Assembly: GCF_964019385.1 (NCBI RefSeq)
Contig: NC_088649.1
Location: 14,442,608 to 14,506,607, forward strand
Reading direction: 5' to 3'
Source of the DNA: Sycon ciliatum
Lineage: Eukaryota; Porifera; Calcarea; Leucosolenida; Sycettidae
Length of the DNA: 64,000 nucleotides
Below the pieces are notes generated by a model. That model made no database searches, was not told the origin of the DNA, and saw only the letters and a program-made list of their open reading frames with translations. The position numbers and the translations under genes are program-made. Every line of letters starts with the position of its first letter. The first letter of the stretch is position 1. Below are positions 1 through 10,158 of this stretch, one piece after another.

Positions 1-624
1 ATCTGATATTCTGTCAGTTTTTGTCAATGGTAAAAACGTCTTCTCATTCGGTTGGATGTTGAGTTGGAATCCAGGAGGTTTATCCGGTGAAAATGAGTAA
101 ATAACATCACCAGATCTACCATTGAGGTATGCCTCACTTACCAAACTACAGTGAATGAGGATGTTGTGAGTGTCAGTGATATTCACAATGAAGTCAGATG
201 TAGAAGTTATATCAACCAGTTTCTTTGAAAATCCGAGCACAGGAGCAAGTGATGATTGGATGTCAAAGTCAACCTTGTATCCATGTTTGAGGTAAATTTC
301 ACTGTGTAGAGTGTTGAAGTTTGGTTCAATCGTTATCCCATCTTCATTTTCGATTTTTCTCTGGATATATCGATTGATGTCAGTCAAGTTGTAAGCACCT
401 CTTGGAATGAGATGAGTTTTCCAGGTTTTCCCATCAAAAATCCGAATTTGGTTGTTTGAGGTGTTGATGTTGAATCAACTATACCAGATGGTAGAATTGA
501 TCAGAGCAATTTCATAGGTCTTCTTTTCATCAAGTAGTAATGGAGGGTTGAATGATGCTTGGAAGTTTTGACTTGTCCCTGTGATTTGTGAACTGTGACT
601 ATCAAAAAATAGGATGGTTTCCAT
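1..624 (-). pseudogene. Capsid/penton-type virion protein, partial, one in-frame stop
   Basis: ATG at 624; the frame is open to the window edge except for a single TGA at 475-477, after codon 49, in a stretch that otherwise continues without frameshift. The product is beta-rich, with a short N-terminal segment, then an Asn/Asp-rich 'GAYNLTDINRYIQ' stretch, an 'LAPVLGFSKK' stretch and a 'PPGFQLNIQPNE' stretch. I recall similar proteins of unassigned function in virus-like elements of cnidarian and arthropod genomes. A jelly-roll minor capsid/penton role is inferred from the gene context (next to a packaging ATPase), not from a motif I can prove. The C-terminus lies outside the window. Confidence 0.5.
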
Positions 625-632
625 GGTTCTAT

Positions 633-1823
633 CTATACATAAGATTTATATATCTTCTTGTATTCACTCTTTTTTATCACTTTATCATTCAACAAACGGT
701 CCAAGATCTCAACTAGTTCGTTAATGACTTTCTTTGATGTATTTCCTGCTTCTCGGGAAGCGCAAAGTAAACTCAGTCGTTTTACTAACTCATCATGTGA
801 TTTGTAAAATCTGATTCCACTACCTTTCAAGGGTTCATAGCGTGTGTGGAAGACTCCGTCCAATACAGGAAACCCAAAGGCATATGATTCTTCATCTTCC
901 GAAGAGCTGTCTCTATCACTAAACCCTCGGAAATATGCTTCTGGAGTTGGGTATTCTGGATTGTTACCTTTCTTTCTGTTTCTTCTTTTTTTCTTAGTCG
1001 GCTGTGGTGGAGTATAATCAACAGGTCTAGGCCTAAACGCGGATGCTCTTTCTCGTGACACTTTTATTGTTAGAGGTTGAGTTGCTTGATCTGGAACTGG
1101 ACTTCAGGGTTCTGGACTTTTTGGATTGATACCTTTCTTTTTGTTTCTTCTCTTTTTCTTAGTGGACTGTGGTGATGATTGAGCTGCTCGATCTGCTTTC
1201 TGATCTTGTACTGGTTTCACTCTACTACCGTTAGCACTGATCATGACGTCTATCCATTCCCTCGCCTTGTCTATGGAATTTATCACATGTTTCATGTTTC
1301 CATCTTTATCACTTACTGAACCAGGGCGCACTTGTACCCCTCTTATTCTTCCAAGAATATTCTTCATTTCTTTCAAGTCCTCACCTTCTTTGATCTCTCC
1401 TGCTGGTGATATTGGATGATTACTCCCCCTATACTTATTGATGAGGTCAATATCACTCTGGTTGAATGAGATATTAGTTTCTCTGATCCGAGAAGTTTCA
1501 CCACCCGGTTCTGGAGTACTATTTTCTATGGGTTTGATGAATGAACCCACCACAGATGGAATTTGATGGAGGGCTGATGTGATTGCTGCTTGGTTAGTCT
1601 GAAGTTGTCCAAGGAGCGCATCCTGCCGTTTATCGTATTCCTCACTTTGTTTGGTTAAATGTTTAACAACAGGTTTTTGGAACTCTTCTACAAACTCCTC
1701 CTGCTGTTGCTTACCTATCCTTTTTTCCAGTTGACGTTGCTTGAGAATTTCTCGATTTTTGAGAAAGGTGTCAATGACTTCCTTCCGATGTTCAGGATTT
1801 TCTACTTGTGTAAAATGTGGCAT
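633..1823 (-). pseudogene. Virion-associated coiled-coil protein, one in-frame stop
   Basis: ATG at 1823; the frame runs to a TAG at 633-635 and is interrupted only by TGA at 1104-1106, so two apparent ORFs are one gene of about 397 codons. The N-terminal 80 residues are charged and predicted helical ('NPEHRKEVIDTFLKNREILK'), followed by a Gln/Glu-rich helix. The middle is low-complexity. The basic segment KKKRRNRKKG occurs twice, about 100 residues apart, and suggests DNA binding or nuclear targeting. The C-terminus ends in a Lys-rich helix. It lies 28 bp downstream of the ATPase and 8 bp upstream of the capsid-type gene. The family is recognised only as a recurrent neighbour in such elements; its function is unknown. 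Confidence 0.5.
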
Positions 1824-1851
1824 GCTTATCTACCAATACCTTTTTTTCTTC

Positions 1852-2505
1852 TCACTTCTCCAAGAACCTATCGAATCCACATCGGTACATCTCTGGCTGA
1901 TATGTTGCTGTTTTATCAAGCATGAAAAATGAATGTGGTTTCTCTGTTGCCATTTCATAGGCCTCCGCAAACTCGGTTTTCTTAAGATTTTTGGAGTGAT
2001 CATGTGCTAGACATTGGACATCTCTGTTGTCTAAGCCCTTGTACAGGAGGAAGCACTTGGTATTCCTCCGGATTTATTTCGGTACATCATAGTATGATTG
2101 GCAAAGATATATACAGTTACATTTCTTGTTCCGAGAAAGACTGAAGTATTCCATCACTTTTGTCATATTCTTTTTGTCAATCTTGATGTCATCAAAAATT
2201 ATCACCTTATTTTCCTGATCATCGAGATCCTCCACTGGACAAACCTTGTCTGGTTGTTCAATGATAAGTTTACCAGGAGATATTCCATTGTAAAACCCAT
2301 CAAGAAGTTGATATTTTGGTTGTTGAGGATTTATTGTGTAAAGAATGACCTTATCACAGTTCAACCATGATTGTAGAAGCATATTACACAGGGTGTTTGT
2401 CTTCCCACATCCCGTTTGTCCGATCATCATGTAGTGACAATCAGGAAGCAAGTAGTGATGCTTTGTTGGTTTCTCCTTGTGCTCATCAAAGTTGATCATT
2501 TCCAT
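1852..2505 (-). pseudogene. A32/FtsK-like genome-packaging ATPase, one in-frame stop
   Basis: Walker A GQTGCGKT at residues 29-36 and Walker B-like KVIIFDDI at 100-107, followed by a sensor-like region ending CQSYYDVPK. A TAA at 2074-2076 interrupts the frame at codon 144. The same frame continues without shift to a TGA at 1852-1854, for 218 codons in all, a normal size for this small DNA-packaging ATPase class. In Polintons and related viruses this enzyme pumps DNA into the capsid. It is the first gene of the leftward block, starting from a 74-bp divergent promoter region. The interruption is downstream of both Walker motifs but removes the C-terminal third. Confidence 0.75.
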
Positions 2506-2579
2506 GGTTTGTATCTACAAAGGATCATTTTTATTGTTCCAACACTCTCAAGAAAGAATAATATAGATAGATAAGGAAG
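2506..2579. promoter_or_regulatory. Divergent intergenic promoter region
   Basis: A 74-bp AT-rich gap separates the ATPase start (2505, leftward) from the fibre-like start (2580, rightward). It must hold promoter elements for both gene blocks. TATA-like sequence (aataatatagatag) lies just before the fibre ATG. No finer site can be assigned. Confidence 0.4.
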
Positions 2580-3450
2580 ATGAGTTCAAAATTTGGAACA
2601 GCCTTGGAAGCTAATTCGATCAATCTTGATTCCTATGCCAAAAAAGGGAGTTATTTGTCATCAGTGAAGGAAAGCTGGATAAAGCTGGTGGAGATGTGAA
2701 TGGACATATTGACATGAACTATCATAGCATATGCTTTCTTGGTTATGATGGAATAAGTACCACTTGTGCGGCACCAACTGGGTGGGTCACAAGTGAGATA
2801 GGAAAAGTGGATACTTCATTGAGGAAGCATGTTGATGATGATGAAACACGACTGAAGGTGAGTGGTACACTGAAAATGAAAGGAAATCTTGACATGGGTG
2901 GAATGGAAATTGTAAATGTGAAGCAACCATCAACAAGTAAATCTGTGGTAACATCAGAATATCCCAACACAGCACAAAGTCGGACTCTCTAGACGAGTGG
3001 ACTCAACCAGATGAAAGGAAATCTTAACATGGGGTTGAAACACATCATCAATCTCCGAGACTCACAGAGGATGACTCAGCAACAACAAAGGAGTATGTTG
3101 ACAGAAAGGATGGAAAGGTGAAAGTCAAAAAATTGAAGAATATCATCCCGAGCTCATCAACCACTCCACCAGAAGCCACACTTCATGTCTTTTCTATTTA
3201 CAAAAGTCCAACCAACAAACTGATTGTCATTGAGGATCTCTTCATAGTCGGTCAAGAAACAAGTGGTAGCAGAAGACGTTTTCAAGTATCATATCGAGAT
3301 GTGTTGGGAGAAAAAGCGGTAATCCGATACATTACTGAACATGATATAACAACGGCATATCTGACCTTCATCAACAACACATTGACATTACCAACTGTGA
3401 GTGGATACAATCTCATTGATGAATGGGAGCTGGTTTATCATGAGTACTGA
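2580..3450 (+). pseudogene. Fibre-like protein with phage-tail-type repeats, multiple lesions
   Basis: Begins at ATG 2580 and keeps an MSSKFG...NLDSYA-type start. Repeats of the form GDVNGHIDM / MKGNLDMGGMEIVNV / MKGNLNMGLKHIINL resemble the 'GNLdMgxxxIxNL...YVD' repeats of phage tail fibres. A C-terminal beta-rich head (3118-3450) follows. Lesions: a frameshift near 2670, a stop at 2989-2991, and a one-base loss near 3062 compared with 23432. It is inferred to be the surface fibre of the element. The same head, intact, occurs at 23361-23825 and 44938-45402. Confidence 0.55.
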
Positions 3451-3479
3451 AAATCTTCACTATAATTATGTAGATAAAA

Positions 3480-3947
3480 ATGGAAATACCTCATTTGTTA
3501 ATACTGTTGACCATGCTACCATTTACTCTTGGTTGTACTCGTGATCCGTTGGATAAGGATGGACTCTGCTTGACAACGAAACCTCCTACTGTCATCTAAA
3601 GTGAAAGACCAACTCCGGTTGACATCCCTAGTGAAACATCACCACCAACAGACCATATCACTACACAACCCCCTTACGATCAGACGAAACCAGTAAACGG
3701 GGATAACCGTCATTTGACAGACCCCAATCTTTTTCTTTTATCTCTGATTGTTATTCCAATAGTTGGTGCTGTTGTATATATCATAAAACGTTCCAGCTGT
3801 TCGATGAGTGTTGACCCTGAAAATGATCCAAGAAATTTACAACATCAGCATAGGTTAGAATTTGATCCGATACCATTATCAGATATGCTAGGTGTGAACA
3901 ATCTACCAAAATCACCTTCAACCTTTGATGTAACTGGTATAGTCTGA
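3480..3947 (+). pseudogene. Small mucin-like membrane protein, one nonsense change
   Basis: ATG 3480 with a hydrophobic signal peptide (residues 1-18), a Thr/Pro-rich ectodomain, one membrane segment (LLSLIVIPIVGAVVYII) and an Arg/Lys stop-transfer, then a cytoplasmic tail ending FDVTGIV. Codon 40 is TAA (3597-3599), where the homologues at 23851 and 45428 have CAA, so it is a point nonsense change. The length (156 codons) is otherwise identical to the intact copies. Confidence 0.65.
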
Positions 3948-3983
3948 TGGGGAGAAAGAAAACGGTTTATGATAGAGTAAAAA

Positions 3984-5236
3984 ATGTTGAAACTGAAAAT
4001 GATATCTATTCTCTTAGAAATTATCATGTTGTGTAGTGTTTCACATTCCTTTCCAACTCCTGGGAATATATGCTGGGTAGTGGGTGATCATATAGCCTGT
4101 GTTCCTTCTCAACCACTTTTTCCTCCTGATAATGTACCAGTAGCATCGGTAGCACCGCTAACAACGGGAAAGCCAACAACAAGGTTAATACCAACAACGG
4201 TAGCTCCAACAACACCGGCAACACCGACAACATCGGGAACTACGCTAACAACATCGGGAATTACACCGGGGACATCGGAAATTACACCGGGACCATCGGG
4301 AATTACATCGGGAACATCGGGAATTACATCGGGAACATCGGGAATTACATCGGGAACATCGGGAATTACATCGGGAACATCGGGAACATCGGGAACATCG
4401 GGAACATCGGGAATTACATCTGGAATACCGACAACATCAATCCCAACGTCAACATCGGGAACATCGGGAAATACATCGGGAAAATCAAACAACTTGATAT
4501 ACCTCCTTTTCCTTCTTCTTCTCATCCCCATTGCTGCTGGTATATTTCACAGACAAATAAAAAAAAATATCATAGAAAGAAGGATGAGGACCTTCACACT
4601 TTCGAAAACACCCACCTCATGTAAAGATGATCAGGTGAAAAATATGACGTTCATACCCACAAAAGAAACCCTTGCTGAGGGGAGAGCAGCACTCAACTCA
4701 GGATGGAGACCACCGATTATAAAAAAAGATGATGAAAAACAAAAAAAGATATATGAGGAAATGATCAATCCCTTAGCAAAACTTAAACAGGAAAAAGTTA
4801 AGTATGCTGAGGTGAGAGCTAGAGTAGCACTCAACTCAGGATGGAGACCACCGAATATAAAAAAAGAAAAAAACAAGAAAAGATATATGTGGAATTGTTC
4901 CATTCCTTAACAAAACTAAAACAGGGGGCAGTTGAGTATGATGAAAAGATAGATGAGGAAATGAGCAACCCCTTAGCAAAACTAAAACAGGAAACAGTTG
5001 AGTATACTGAAAAGATAGCACGAGAGTATGAAGATGGGAAACAGTATATTGTTGATGATGAGATGGAAAATGGGTATGAGTTACCGCTTGATGGTGGTGA
5101 ATCCTCATCCATAGCTGGACCACCCAAAGTTGGCTCAGAAACCGACCCCACATCAGTCCTCAAAGTGAGCCAAGATGGGGTAAGTGAAAAGGCTCAAGTT
5201 GGCTCACTTCCGATTTTCTCGGAGACAGCAAGTTGA
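3984..5236 (+). pseudogene. Mucin-like membrane protein fused to cytoplasmic repeat protein, frameshifted
   Basis: Signal peptide, Thr/Ser/Gly repeat stalk (T-S-G-I-T units), membrane segment (LIYLLFLLLLIPIAAGIF), then a Lys-rich repeat region. Two extra A residues in the run near 4560 remove the stop that separates two ORFs in units 2 and 3, so here both parts are read as one 308-codon frame. A 5-bp loss near 4865 then shifts the frame, and the rest (to 5236) is in another frame. Which arrangement, fused or split, is ancestral cannot be decided from these copies. Confidence 0.55.
4240..4428 (+). repeat. Coding minisatellite (9/12-bp units)
   Basis: Tandem ACATCGGGA and ATTACATCGGGA units encode the Thr-Ser-Gly-(Ile) stalk. 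Unit number and order differ from 24587-24765 and 46164-46342, as expected for slippage. Confidence 0.85.
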
Positions 5237-5323
5237 CTCACTTTTCTGGGGCTGGGTTGAGCCAACATGGGATCAGTGGTTGGAGTGGTAAAATTAGTAC
5301 TTGGGGTGTTTATCCTTTAGTAC

Positions 5324-5434
5324 AGTAGTATAGGATGAGGGGGAGACTTTGGAGAGTGGCCCGAAGGGCCGATCGAGAAAGTCGATTTTGGCTCACCTGG
5401 AAGGTGAGCCAGAACCCCCTCGTCCTATACTACT
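5324..5434. repeat. Terminal cloverleaf-like hairpin of the element
   Basis: The last 20 bp (5415-5434) are the inverted repeat of 5324-5343 with one mismatch (T.G pair). Inside lie three further hairpins: GGCCC-gaa-GGGCC, ATCGA-gaaag-TCGAT and GGCTCACCT-gga-AGGTGAGCC. This gives an outer stem with three arms. The same architecture is present at 25706-25817 and 47283-47394. Confidence 0.8.
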
Positions 5435-5440
5435 AACAGC
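5435..5440. other. Putative 6-bp target site duplication AACAGC (right copy)
   Basis: Directly abuts the element terminus. The uninterrupted site (gcgAACAGCtatgctag) is at 27033-27038 and 48613-48618. The left copy would be outside the window. Confidence 0.6.
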
Positions 5441-5640
5441 TATGCTAGACATAGCAACTTGTGCTAGGATTACGCCATTCAAGCTTGCAAGGCTGATGAA
5501 TTAACCGCCACACACGCACATGCACACACACCCGTGCACACACACCCGTGCACACACACATACAGAGGGCCTTGTGATTCCTGGCATTCAATTCCAAAGA
5601 CATCCACTAGCTACATTCGTTAGAAACTATACCGAATACA
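5441..5640. repeat. Interspersed repeat fragment with (CA)n
   Basis: The motif 'agcaacttgtgctgggatta...ttgcaaggctgatgaatt...accgcca' recurs at 7060-7145, 21390-21445 and 27046-27110. It is a dispersed family rather than part of a gene. Confidence 0.6.
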
Positions 5641-5925
5641 CAGCAAGCCTGGAAAACTGACATATCAGAATATCTGACCCGGTAGTCTGGCGGGCAATAC
5701 ATAATCAACATAATCTTTGACCTTAGAAAATCCAAGGAGTGTGAATGTTACCAAAAATAGGAAATCCAGTAAGAAAATAGGAAAAAAGAGAGTGAAGAGC
5801 GAAAATATTACCAAGCGTGACACGGCGAGGACAACAGCGTTCTCCTGAAACAATTTGGAAGATCATGAACCGGCCTGTTAAAATACATGATTGTAGTGGT
5901 AGCATTCCACCAACAGTCTACAAGG

Positions 5926-5931
5926 ACTGCA
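5926..5931. other. Empty ACTGCA target site (unit 1)
   Basis: In unit 3 the same position carries the 14.4-kb palindrome, with ACTGCA on both sides. It is 49 bp beyond the stop codon of the Ly6-like gene. Confidence 0.9.
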
Positions 5932-5979
5932 CCTGTGAGCAGGCTATTCACTCACCGGGCATAATTGCGCTGTCAACAT

Positions 5980-8900
5980 TTACAACATCATGGAAGAGAT
6001 GATGGCAGCAGCAAGAAGAGGCAATGAGGCGACCACTGAAGCAGCGGGGCTGTCGTACTTGCTGTTGCAGTTGGCAGTTTTGCAGCAGGTCACACACTTC
6101 TGGTTGGTGGTAGCACTGTTGCACTGTTCTTTGTTGTCCTCGCTGTGGCATTCTGATAGTTGGGCAGTGGTGGCGCAGCCTAGGGCGATAGAAGCCTTGC
6201 CAACAGACTTGATACCTACAACATTGCAGAGCAAGTATTCCAACAGGCGTGCACACACACACACACATACATTTGCGACCTTCCAGGAAATAGTGGCACG
6301 GGTCTCCCCAGGAGAGGGGAGAGATAATCAAAAATAAATCTTGGAAAAATGACTCAGTTGGCTGTTGAACCATCCACCAGCCCCCCCCCCCCCCCCCCCT
6401 GAAATCCCCCAACTCTGGCTGGACTTGGAAATAATCCTATTCGTGGGCTCACTCCGTCACATTATGCTTGAGCACAAGGTACAGAACAAGTAGTAATGGC
6501 ATCAAGGTGTCTGTTCCAGGATCCAACTGCATTTAACCCTGCCCCCAGTGAAGGTATAATTATATACCTGCTACAGTACTAATATTATAGAGGTTCCGGG
6601 GTACGATTTTCCGTGCCAAAATCCGTGTGGGCGCTACGGATTTTTTCCAGGCGTGCTCCATACGATTTTTCGGCACGGAGAATCCGTGTGGACTGGCTTT
6701 CACACGAACCATGTTTCGTATGGAGATTTTGCGTCATCGGGTGCAGAAAGATTTTTCGCGTACAAATTTGGTACGAGAAACATCGATTTTCCGCGGGAAG
6801 TTTTGATTTCGGTACAAATTTTCAAAATGCAAAGGCATAGCGCGGGAATGTGACGTGTTTGCGATCGTAACCTAGGCAATGACGGCAAACACATAAGTAA
6901 AGTAGTTAGTTCCGTACTCCGGAACATTTCACTGCTCGAAAACGACGTATAACAAATCCGTAGCGCCTCTACGGATTTTGGCACGAAAAATCGTACTCCG
7001 GAATATCCCTATTGGTGTACACTCAGGCCTCAGACATGCCCATCACGGAAGCGATGATAGCGAACAGCTATGTTAGACATAGCAACTTGTGCTGGGATTA
7101 CACCATTCAACAGCTTGCAAGGCTGATGAATTGACCGCCACTAATTTTAAGCCTGGTATCCACCACACAGCTGATTGAAGTGACTTTTTGTGGTCAGTGA
7201 ATCCACATGCACACACACACGGATACACAGACATGCACATCTGTCCAGTGGACCTTTCTACCAACATCCTGCTGTGTTCACAGGAGAGTTTAAAAAAAAA
7301 ACGGGGATTGAGTTTGACCCTGATTGAGTTTCAACCGCTATGTAGACAGACCGACTGGAGCATGGTGGAGGGGGTTGAAATCAAGAACACGTGCGTTTAC
7401 ATGTACGGTACTTTCGGGCATATTTCGCACCAGAATAATTTACGCAGCATTGCAGATGCTACATGATCGCCAAAGTACTGCATAAGTAAAGTGGTTCGTT
7501 TGGAATAACTTTCGCTATATTCGTTGTTAGGGGGCATGAAATAACTAAAGTCGGGACCAAACTAAATTTTTCCTGGAACGTTCGGGGTGACAGACCTCGA
7601 CCAAAAACGAAGTTTAGTACGTATAGGCGAGACCAAAACAAAATCGAGGTTCCCGGGCAGGACCCATGTGAAAGTGGTGCGGGCGGGCGCTTATTTATTT
7701 TTTATTTTTCCGTTGTATGTATGCATGGTGTGCCGAACTCTCTTTTTACAGTATTCTCTGGTAATTCTTATTTAATTTTTTTACAGGCAACAGGTAAGCG
7801 GTTTACCCGTACAGTTTTTTTTTGTATTTTCGGCCAACGACGGCCTGAGTCGTACATCAGGGAGTCGTTCAAGTCCGGGTTTGTGGTCACTAGAGAGGTT
7901 AAGTTACAAGTTTTTTGCCCTTTTTCAAAACGCGGTGCAAATCTCACGTTACGTGTAATTTTTAGAGGTTAAGTTACACGAGGGACGTGACGTGAAATTT
8001 TGCCTGGCAGGATTCGGGTTTAGTTCGCACATATATCAAATCTTCCAACAAACTCGATAAAACTCGATAAAATTCCGAAAACTCACACAAATTCGGTCGG
8101 AATAACCAAGCGAAACCTCCAAAAACTCACGTCATGAACTTACGTGCGGGACAGTCAACTCACGTAAAACACGTCAAATTTTACGTGAGTTTTTTCACTT
8201 TTTGACGTAAAAGTTCACGGACGTAAGACTTTTACGTGAAACTTAACCTCTCTATTGGCTACCCCAGCCATGTATTGCTTGGAATAAAAAAACTAATTAA
8301 AGTTAACAAGAGTTTCGGAGACAACAGTTTTTTTTGATATAGCCACAAGGAGGACTAATTGTACTCTAAGCATTTCCTACGTCGACATGTACATGTACCG
8401 GTATGTGTACGATGATCGCAAGGCACACAACGAAAGGGAAAGAGAGGATTTGTTCAGAACTGTTTTCTTGTTACATTGATCAGTGAATCTTCGTAACAAT
8501 GGAATGGGGACTACTTGAAACTAATCTTATATGGACAAGTAAAAGTTCTAGATCATTTTTACGAATTTGGTTGTGCGCAGCCTTTACTTCATATTCTTCG
8601 AAAAGAGGGGCACTGCAGGAACAAATCGTCTTACCAGTGTACTGGACGATGGAGATGCAAGTGGTGCTGCCGTTACAAGTCTGCATTGTGCTTTTGCACG
8701 TAGGGTTGGTCAGAATGCCAACAGACACAGCGGTGCAAGACGCCATCCGACAGGAGAAGCTGGACGCGGTAGTACTGGTGTTGGTAGAGACCGTGGTATT
8801 ATCAGGTTCGGTAGACGGTACAGGAGCTATTGTTCCTGCTGGCGGTGCAAGAGTTCCTGCTGGCGGTGCAAGAGTTCCTGCTGGCGGTGCAAGAGTTCCT

Positions 8901-8995
8901 GCTGGCGGTGCAGGAGCCATTCCTGCTTGTCCTGCCACGAACGATCCAGTCAAGCCGAGTACGGCGAGACAGAAAAGAACACGAAAGGTCGACAT
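5980..8995 (-). CDS. Ly6/uPAR-like GPI-anchored surface protein, two exons (unit 1)
   Basis: Exon 1 is 8995-8635 and exon 2 is 6215-5980. The donor is ACTG|GTAAGA, the acceptor TGTAG|GT, and the intron is phase 1. The 198-aa product has a signal peptide (1-22), four PPAGT(L/I)A repeats (about 30-56), a Ser/Thr linker, and twelve cysteines (82, 87, 100, 107, 113, 134, 143, 152, 161, 164, 165, 170) ending in the C-C-x4-C-N signature of Ly6/uPAR three-finger domains. A hydrophobic C-terminus without charged tail (about 178-198) suggests GPI anchoring. The 2.4-kb intron holds several MITEs. An unspliced reading of exon 1 to 8480 gives a charged tail lacking the second half of the domain, so the spliced model is preferred. 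The ligand is unknown. Confidence 0.8.
6290..6565. repeat. Interspersed repeat, 3' part, with poly-C tract
   Basis: Similar to 21838-22095 ('tctcc..ggagaggggagaga...aactgca..taaccctgcccccagtga'). It contains an 18-C run at 6382-6399 whose length differs between units (27961, 63965). Confidence 0.65.
6591..7007. mobile_element. MITE with about 45-bp terminal inverted repeats
   Basis: Left end GGTTCCGGGGTACGATTTT and right end the inverted equivalent. In unit 2 (28166-28580) the right end matches even better. Internal sequence is rich in paired 'TACGGATTTT' motifs. It has no coding capacity and lies in the Ly6-like intron. Confidence 0.75.
7015..7215. repeat. Interspersed repeat, 5' part
   Basis: Matches 21345-21505 and 26995-27110 ('gcgatgatagcga', 'cagcttgcaaggctga', 'gaattgaccgccact'). 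Followed by a short (CA)n tract. Confidence 0.65.
7216..7890. other. Non-coding intronic DNA
   Basis: Inside the intron of the Ly6-like gene. Short ORFs on both strands lack coding features. I see no other element. Confidence 0.5.
7893..8252. mobile_element. MITE, TIR GAGAGGTTAAGTT, TA target
   Basis: Thirteen-bp perfect terminal inverted repeats are flanked by TA at 7891-7892 and 8253-8254, as in Tc1/mariner-type insertions. A degenerate inner copy of the end lies at 7963. It sits close to the donor site of the Ly6-like gene. Confidence 0.75.
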
Positions 8996-9090
8996 GATGA
9001 GGTAGAAGGGGTCGTTTAGCTAGACCACTACAACAACAACAATAACAAGAATGTCTTCACTTCCTTCGTTTCGTGGGATTGTGCATTCTG

Positions 9091-9862
9091 AAGCCTAGTT
9101 CACATTCGACGCAACGCCGACGGTACGGGACGTAAGGGCTTGTCGAGAGGGCCTAGGGCTGGGGTGAGCTGTAAAATCCTGTACGATTCGTACGACACGA
9201 CATGCAGCAGTCCTTGCGACGTTCAACGTCGAACGGCGCGAGTCACATGACATAAGGCACGGTCCGTGACGGGGTGACTTTCGGACCTAATTTCTCGTTT
9301 TTCGGGACTTCTTTTCAATTATTTCTCCTTGAAAGAAGCGGAATCAAGTTCACAATACCAGTTTTTCATGAAGACCAAAAAATTAGCCCTGAAAGTTGTG
9401 GCATTCAAGTAATAGCCCCAGGAAATGATAGAATAGTTCGTCTGTCACGCTTCTGAACTATCCCTAAATACAATAAGTGACATGAGATCTTATGTTGCTA
9501 AAATTCAACTCAAGTCGTGCTAGCCATTCTGTGAGTTATCATGGGAAGCGCAGTGTTCGAAATGCTAAAAATTTCCAAGTACGAATCGGGAGTAGTCGGC
9601 GCACGACGCCGTCTCCTGTTCACACTCGAATTGCAGCTGTTTTGCACGCTTGCGTCCCCGTCTACGCCCGTCTACGGTATGAAAAGTTGGATCGATCCAA
9701 CCAAGAGTACTCTTGATCCAACTCTTCCCGTCGCTTCCCGATCTGTACGGTAGTACGGTTGCGTTCCCGTTCCTGGTGTTCACATTGGACGCCGTCAGAC
9801 CGTCCCGTCGCTTCCCGTCGATCCCGCGTCCCGTCGCGCCCCGTCGAATGTGAACTAGGCTT
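9091..9862. mobile_element. MITE, TIR AAGCCTAGTTCACATTCGACG
   Basis: Inverted copies at both ends; the interior contains repeated CCCGTCG/CGACGGG runs. No clear target duplication. Unit 2 (30664-31414) lacks 21 bp within it. Confidence 0.7.
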
Positions 9863-9928
9863 GAACTAACTGTACGCATGCGCTATATGCGTGTCTTATA
9901 CACTGGAATGGTGGGCTCTATAGCAGCA

Positions 9929-9967
9929 TGCAGGGAGTAGTATTGTACATGTACTATACTGCTCCCT
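9929..9967. repeat. Micro-palindrome with AGGGAGT arms
   Basis: A near-perfect hairpin, AGGGAGTAGTAT...ATACTGCTCCCT, with arms resembling the short hairpins at 19649 and 49300. Flanking duplication is not convincing here. Confidence 0.55.
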
Positions 9968-10158
9968 GCTCTACAAGGCTACCTTTTATTCTTTCTGACC
10001 CCGAGTACCCAAAAAGGTTCTACGGTATATTCTTACAGGTTCAACCCGTGACCTTCACCGTACCGAATTGCTGTGCTTGCATTTTTCTTGTATCCTTTTT
10101 CACTCGTTCCCTGTTTTCCTTTTTCGATTGCCTTTTTAATTTTTGGAAGGAGTTTCAG

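Larger units (their letters stand above)
1..5434. mobile_element. Polinton/adintovirus-like element, right part, decayed
   Basis: Compact block of virus-like genes: three leftward (ATPase, coiled-coil virion-associated protein, capsid-type protein) and, divergent from them, rightward fibre-like and membrane glycoprotein-like genes. Gaps are only 8-60 bp, unlike the surrounding gene-poor DNA. The right end (5434) is the AGTAGTA... terminus read inward on the minus strand and is followed by AACAGC. The same host sequence without the element occurs at 27033 and 48613, which fixes the right boundary. The left end, and any polymerase or integrase genes, lie outside the window. Polintons are known for 6-bp target duplications and ends beginning AG, which fits. 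Almost every gene carries at least one stop or frameshift, so this copy looks dead. Confidence 0.75.

Noticed and set aside
4109-4531. Minus-strand ORF of Pro-Asp-Val repeats
   Set aside because: Antisense of the mucin-stalk minisatellite.
8480-8995. Single-exon reading of the 171-codon secreted ORF
   Set aside because: It runs through a GTAAGA donor and loses the second half of the cysteine domain; splicing to 6215 restores a complete Ly6-type pattern in phase.
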